From: Candidatus Nomurabacteria bacterium
GTDB lineage: Bacteria > Patescibacteriota > Saccharimonadia > Saccharimonadales > UBA7683
Assembly: GCA_020631865.1 (NCBI GenBank)
Contig: JACKGS010000001.1
Coordinates: 302,765 to 366,764, forward strand
Direction of reading: 5' to 3'
Length of the DNA: 64,000 bases
Positions 62,570 to 64,000 of the stretch are shown one piece after another. The notes under the pieces are model-generated. The model searched no databases and had not been told where the DNA came from. It saw nothing but the letters and a program-made list of their open reading frames with translations. The translations under genes and the position numbers were made by a program. Position 1 is the stretch's first letter. Each line of letters starts with the position of its first letter.

Positions 62570-63373
62570 ATGCGTAACAACCTTTTAAGGTTAGCTCTAT
62601 TAGTGGTGGTTTTTATATGTACAACCACACAAGTCAAGGCAACAGACTTTGAACAAAAGACAATAACAGCTGATCCGATTGCATTCAGCTCTATTGTTGT
62701 TAAAGATGAACAAAAAGCCGAAGAATACACAGCACCGAATAAAACCATCGACAGCAAAGATGCATCAGAAAAAAACACTATGGCAAAAGCAGAGTCAGGG
62801 GTAACACCCAAGGCTGTTGAACCAGTCAAGTACACCGTAATTGCTGGAGACAATTTAAGCAAGATTGCCACAAGCCACGGAACAACATGGGTCAGATTAT
62901 TCAATAAAAACACACAGATATCCGACCCGAATATCTTGAATATTGGCGATATCTTGACAATACCCAGCATTGACGAACAGCTACCCGAACGATTACCGCC
63001 AGTAATTACTCCTATACAGCAGATCAACGCTAGCCAACCTCAGACCGTCAGCACATCACCACGAGCCGTTGCGAGCTCAGCGGGTAATACTTACGCGCCG
63101 GGCTATTGTACTTGGTATGCAAAAAGTCGTAGACCGGATCTTCCAAACAGAATGGGCAATGCAATATCTTGGGTTTCAAGCGCTGCCGCAAATGGATACG
63201 CTACGGGTGGTGTACCTAAAGCTGGCGCAATCGGCCAACAGGGCAATCATGTTGTATATGTAGAGAGTGTTAATTCCGACGGCTCCGTAACTGTAAGCGA
63301 GATGAACTACAAAGGGCTTTATGTGGTTAGCACACGTACGGTGCCAGCTGGCTCATTTTCATACATATATTAA
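62570..63373 (+). CDS. secreted LysM-CHAP peptidoglycan hydrolase
   Basis: 267 residues. Signal peptide (1-24), a LysM repeat (YTVIAGDNLSKIATSHGTTW to INIGDILTIPS-like, 88-133), and a CHAP domain (APGYCTWYAKSRRPD, Cys180; GNHVVYVESV, His227). AGGAGG lies 8 nt before the ATG. It cuts wall peptides at the cell's own surface or that of a host. Compare the CHAP lysin at 37612, which lacks a signal peptide. Confidence 0.92.
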   Translation: MRNNLLRLALLVVVFICTTTQVKATDFEQKTITADPIAFSSIVVKDEQKAEEYTAPNKTIDSKDASEKNTMAKAESGVTPKAVEPVKYTVIAGDNLSKIATSHGTTWVRLFNKNTQISDPNILNIGDILTIPSIDEQLPERLPPVITPIQQINASQPQTVSTSPRAVASSAGNTYAPGYCTWYAKSRRPDLPNRMGNAISWVSSAAANGYATGGVPKAGAIGQQGNHVVYVESVNSDGSVTVSEMNYKGLYVVSTRTVPAGSFSYIY

Positions 63374-63408
63374 AGACATCTCTACCACCTCTGTGTTAGA
63401 ATCATAGA

Positions 63409-63705
63409 ATGACGACCAGTACTATATCCGAAGGCACGGTACACAAACTACCTAAAGACCTGATGATAGCTATTCAGGCCAACAAACAGGTGACTAGTTT
63501 ATGGGAAGATATTACGCCTTTGGCCAGAAATGAATTTATATGTTGGGTTGAAAATGCCAAAGCGGTCGAAACTCGACTGAAACGAATCAAAAGAACATGT
63601 GAAGAATTATTAGAAGGTAAAAGACGGCCATGCTGCTGGATTGGGTGTATACATCGCCCAGACAAGCCTTTAAGCAAATCCCAAAAATGGATACTTAGTA
63701 AATAG
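63409..63705 (+). CDS. YdeI/OmpD-associated family protein
   Basis: 98 residues with the family pattern LPKDLMIAIQANKQVTSLWE, TPLARNEFICWVENAK, ETRLKRIKRTCEELLEGKRRPCCW. Small cytoplasmic proteins of this kind are linked to bacteriocin resistance in some bacteria, but the biochemical role is not known. It follows the LysM-CHAP gene by 35 bp. Confidence 0.85.
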   Translation: MTTSTISEGTVHKLPKDLMIAIQANKQVTSLWEDITPLARNEFICWVENAKAVETRLKRIKRTCEELLEGKRRPCCWIGCIHRPDKPLSKSQKWILSK

Positions 63706-63729
63706 ACTAGCGATAAGTCGTGATCTGAT

Positions 63730-63993
63730 TCATTTTTTGCATATTTCACACACTTCTTGATCTACAAAACCATATCTCCATACCGTCAGAGCCTTAGAGA
63801 TTGGTAGAAATGTCAAATAAAGCCTTAGATCTGCCAGCCGCCTCAATACCCATCCTGCTCGGCCGTCAATCACCGTGTTACCCCATAAAATAGTAGCCCA
63901 TCTAGGCCCCACTGGAATAGCATAAATAGGTTTTTTAGCTTTGTATTCAATCTGAGGTCGATGTGTTGATAGTCGTATTAAATTTTTACACAC
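63730..63993 (-). CDS. hypothetical protein, may extend past the window
   Basis: 87 residues from a GTG at 63993, but the frame stays open to the right edge, so the true start may lie outside. The body has KAKKPIYAIPVGPRWATILWGNTVIDGRAGWVLRRLADLRLYLT and ends EVCEICKK with a CxxC. Unknown family. Confidence 0.45.
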   Translation of the reverse strand: MCKNLIRLSTHRPQIEYKAKKPIYAIPVGPRWATILWGNTVIDGRAGWVLRRLADLRLYLTFLPISKALTVWRYGFVDQEVCEICKK

Positions 63994-64000
63994 AAAAGAT

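Noticed and set aside
1..64000. CRISPR array or rRNA genes
   Set aside because: No regularly spaced repeats with unique spacers and no rRNA-like stretch were seen.
1..64000. Alternative code with UGA as Gly (as in Absconditabacteria and Gracilibacteria)
   Set aside because: UGA ends hrcA, the His-rich membrane protein and other genes at the expected place; no in-frame UGA was needed in conserved genes.

Overview
The window looks like a chromosomal segment of a Candidatus Saccharibacteria (TM7, Patescibacteria/CPR) genome or a close relative. The evidence is: low to moderate GC; ordinary bacterial housekeeping genes (grpE, hrcA, folC, lepA, murJ, ftsH, tilS, murC, aspS, nadD); many short secreted or membrane proteins of uncharacterised type; small conserved proteins typical of that lineage; and almost no biosynthetic genes. 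UGA is used as a stop, so this is code 11. Family names come from motif recognition only; no database search was possible.

Layout. 0-5.4 kb: heat-shock operon hrcA-grpE behind a CIRCE operator, divergent from folC (which appears to start at ATT) and a peroxiredoxin, then an unusual membrane histidine kinase. 5.4-9.0 kb: a phage-tail-fibre-like gene followed by frameshifted and decayed genes. 9-16.4 kb: lepA, murJ, ftsH, tilS. 16.3-17 kb: elongator tRNA-Met with partial copies of its 3' end, terminators and a 44-residue protein ending in CPFC. 17-24 kb: a P-type ATPase, then a thiol-redox cluster (membrane protein, CcdA-like protein, lone ATP-cone, flavin disulfide reductase). 24-32 kb: an RRM protein, secreted or membrane proteins, initiator tRNA and a tRNA-Ile2-like gene, an FtsB-like gene, and an ABC exporter.

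31.7-41.3 kb is a cell-surface island. A tightly coupled four-gene operon encodes two structural proteins, an SGNH-hydrolase fibre protein and a CHAP lysin. It is flanked by three related secreted beta-proteins, a DUF916-like protein and an Ig-like membrane protein, which together resemble the WxL/Csc complexes of Gram-positive bacteria. No capsid, terminase, portal or integrase gene is seen, so this is not a simple prophage. 42-50 kb: murC, trmB, mscS, secreted proteins and an L,D-transpeptidase. 50-59 kb: a DMT transporter operon beside a TrmB-type regulator, a RelE/Phd toxin-antitoxin pair, aspS, a CBS protein, DsbA and a Kef-type antiporter. 59-64 kb: nadD behind a 492-residue protein of unknown function whose long leader resembles a cobalamin riboswitch with a Shine-Dalgarno-sequestering switch, then a LysM-CHAP hydrolase.

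The strongest leads are the cobalamin-riboswitch-like leader at 61.2-61.4 kb, the tail-fibre/SGNH/CHAP surface operon with its WxL-like neighbours, and a dnaX-type slippery heptamer where a frameshift is needed to read a secreted protein at 27.2 kb. Several genes carry single-base frame breaks. These may be real decay or assembly indels, and reads would be needed to tell.
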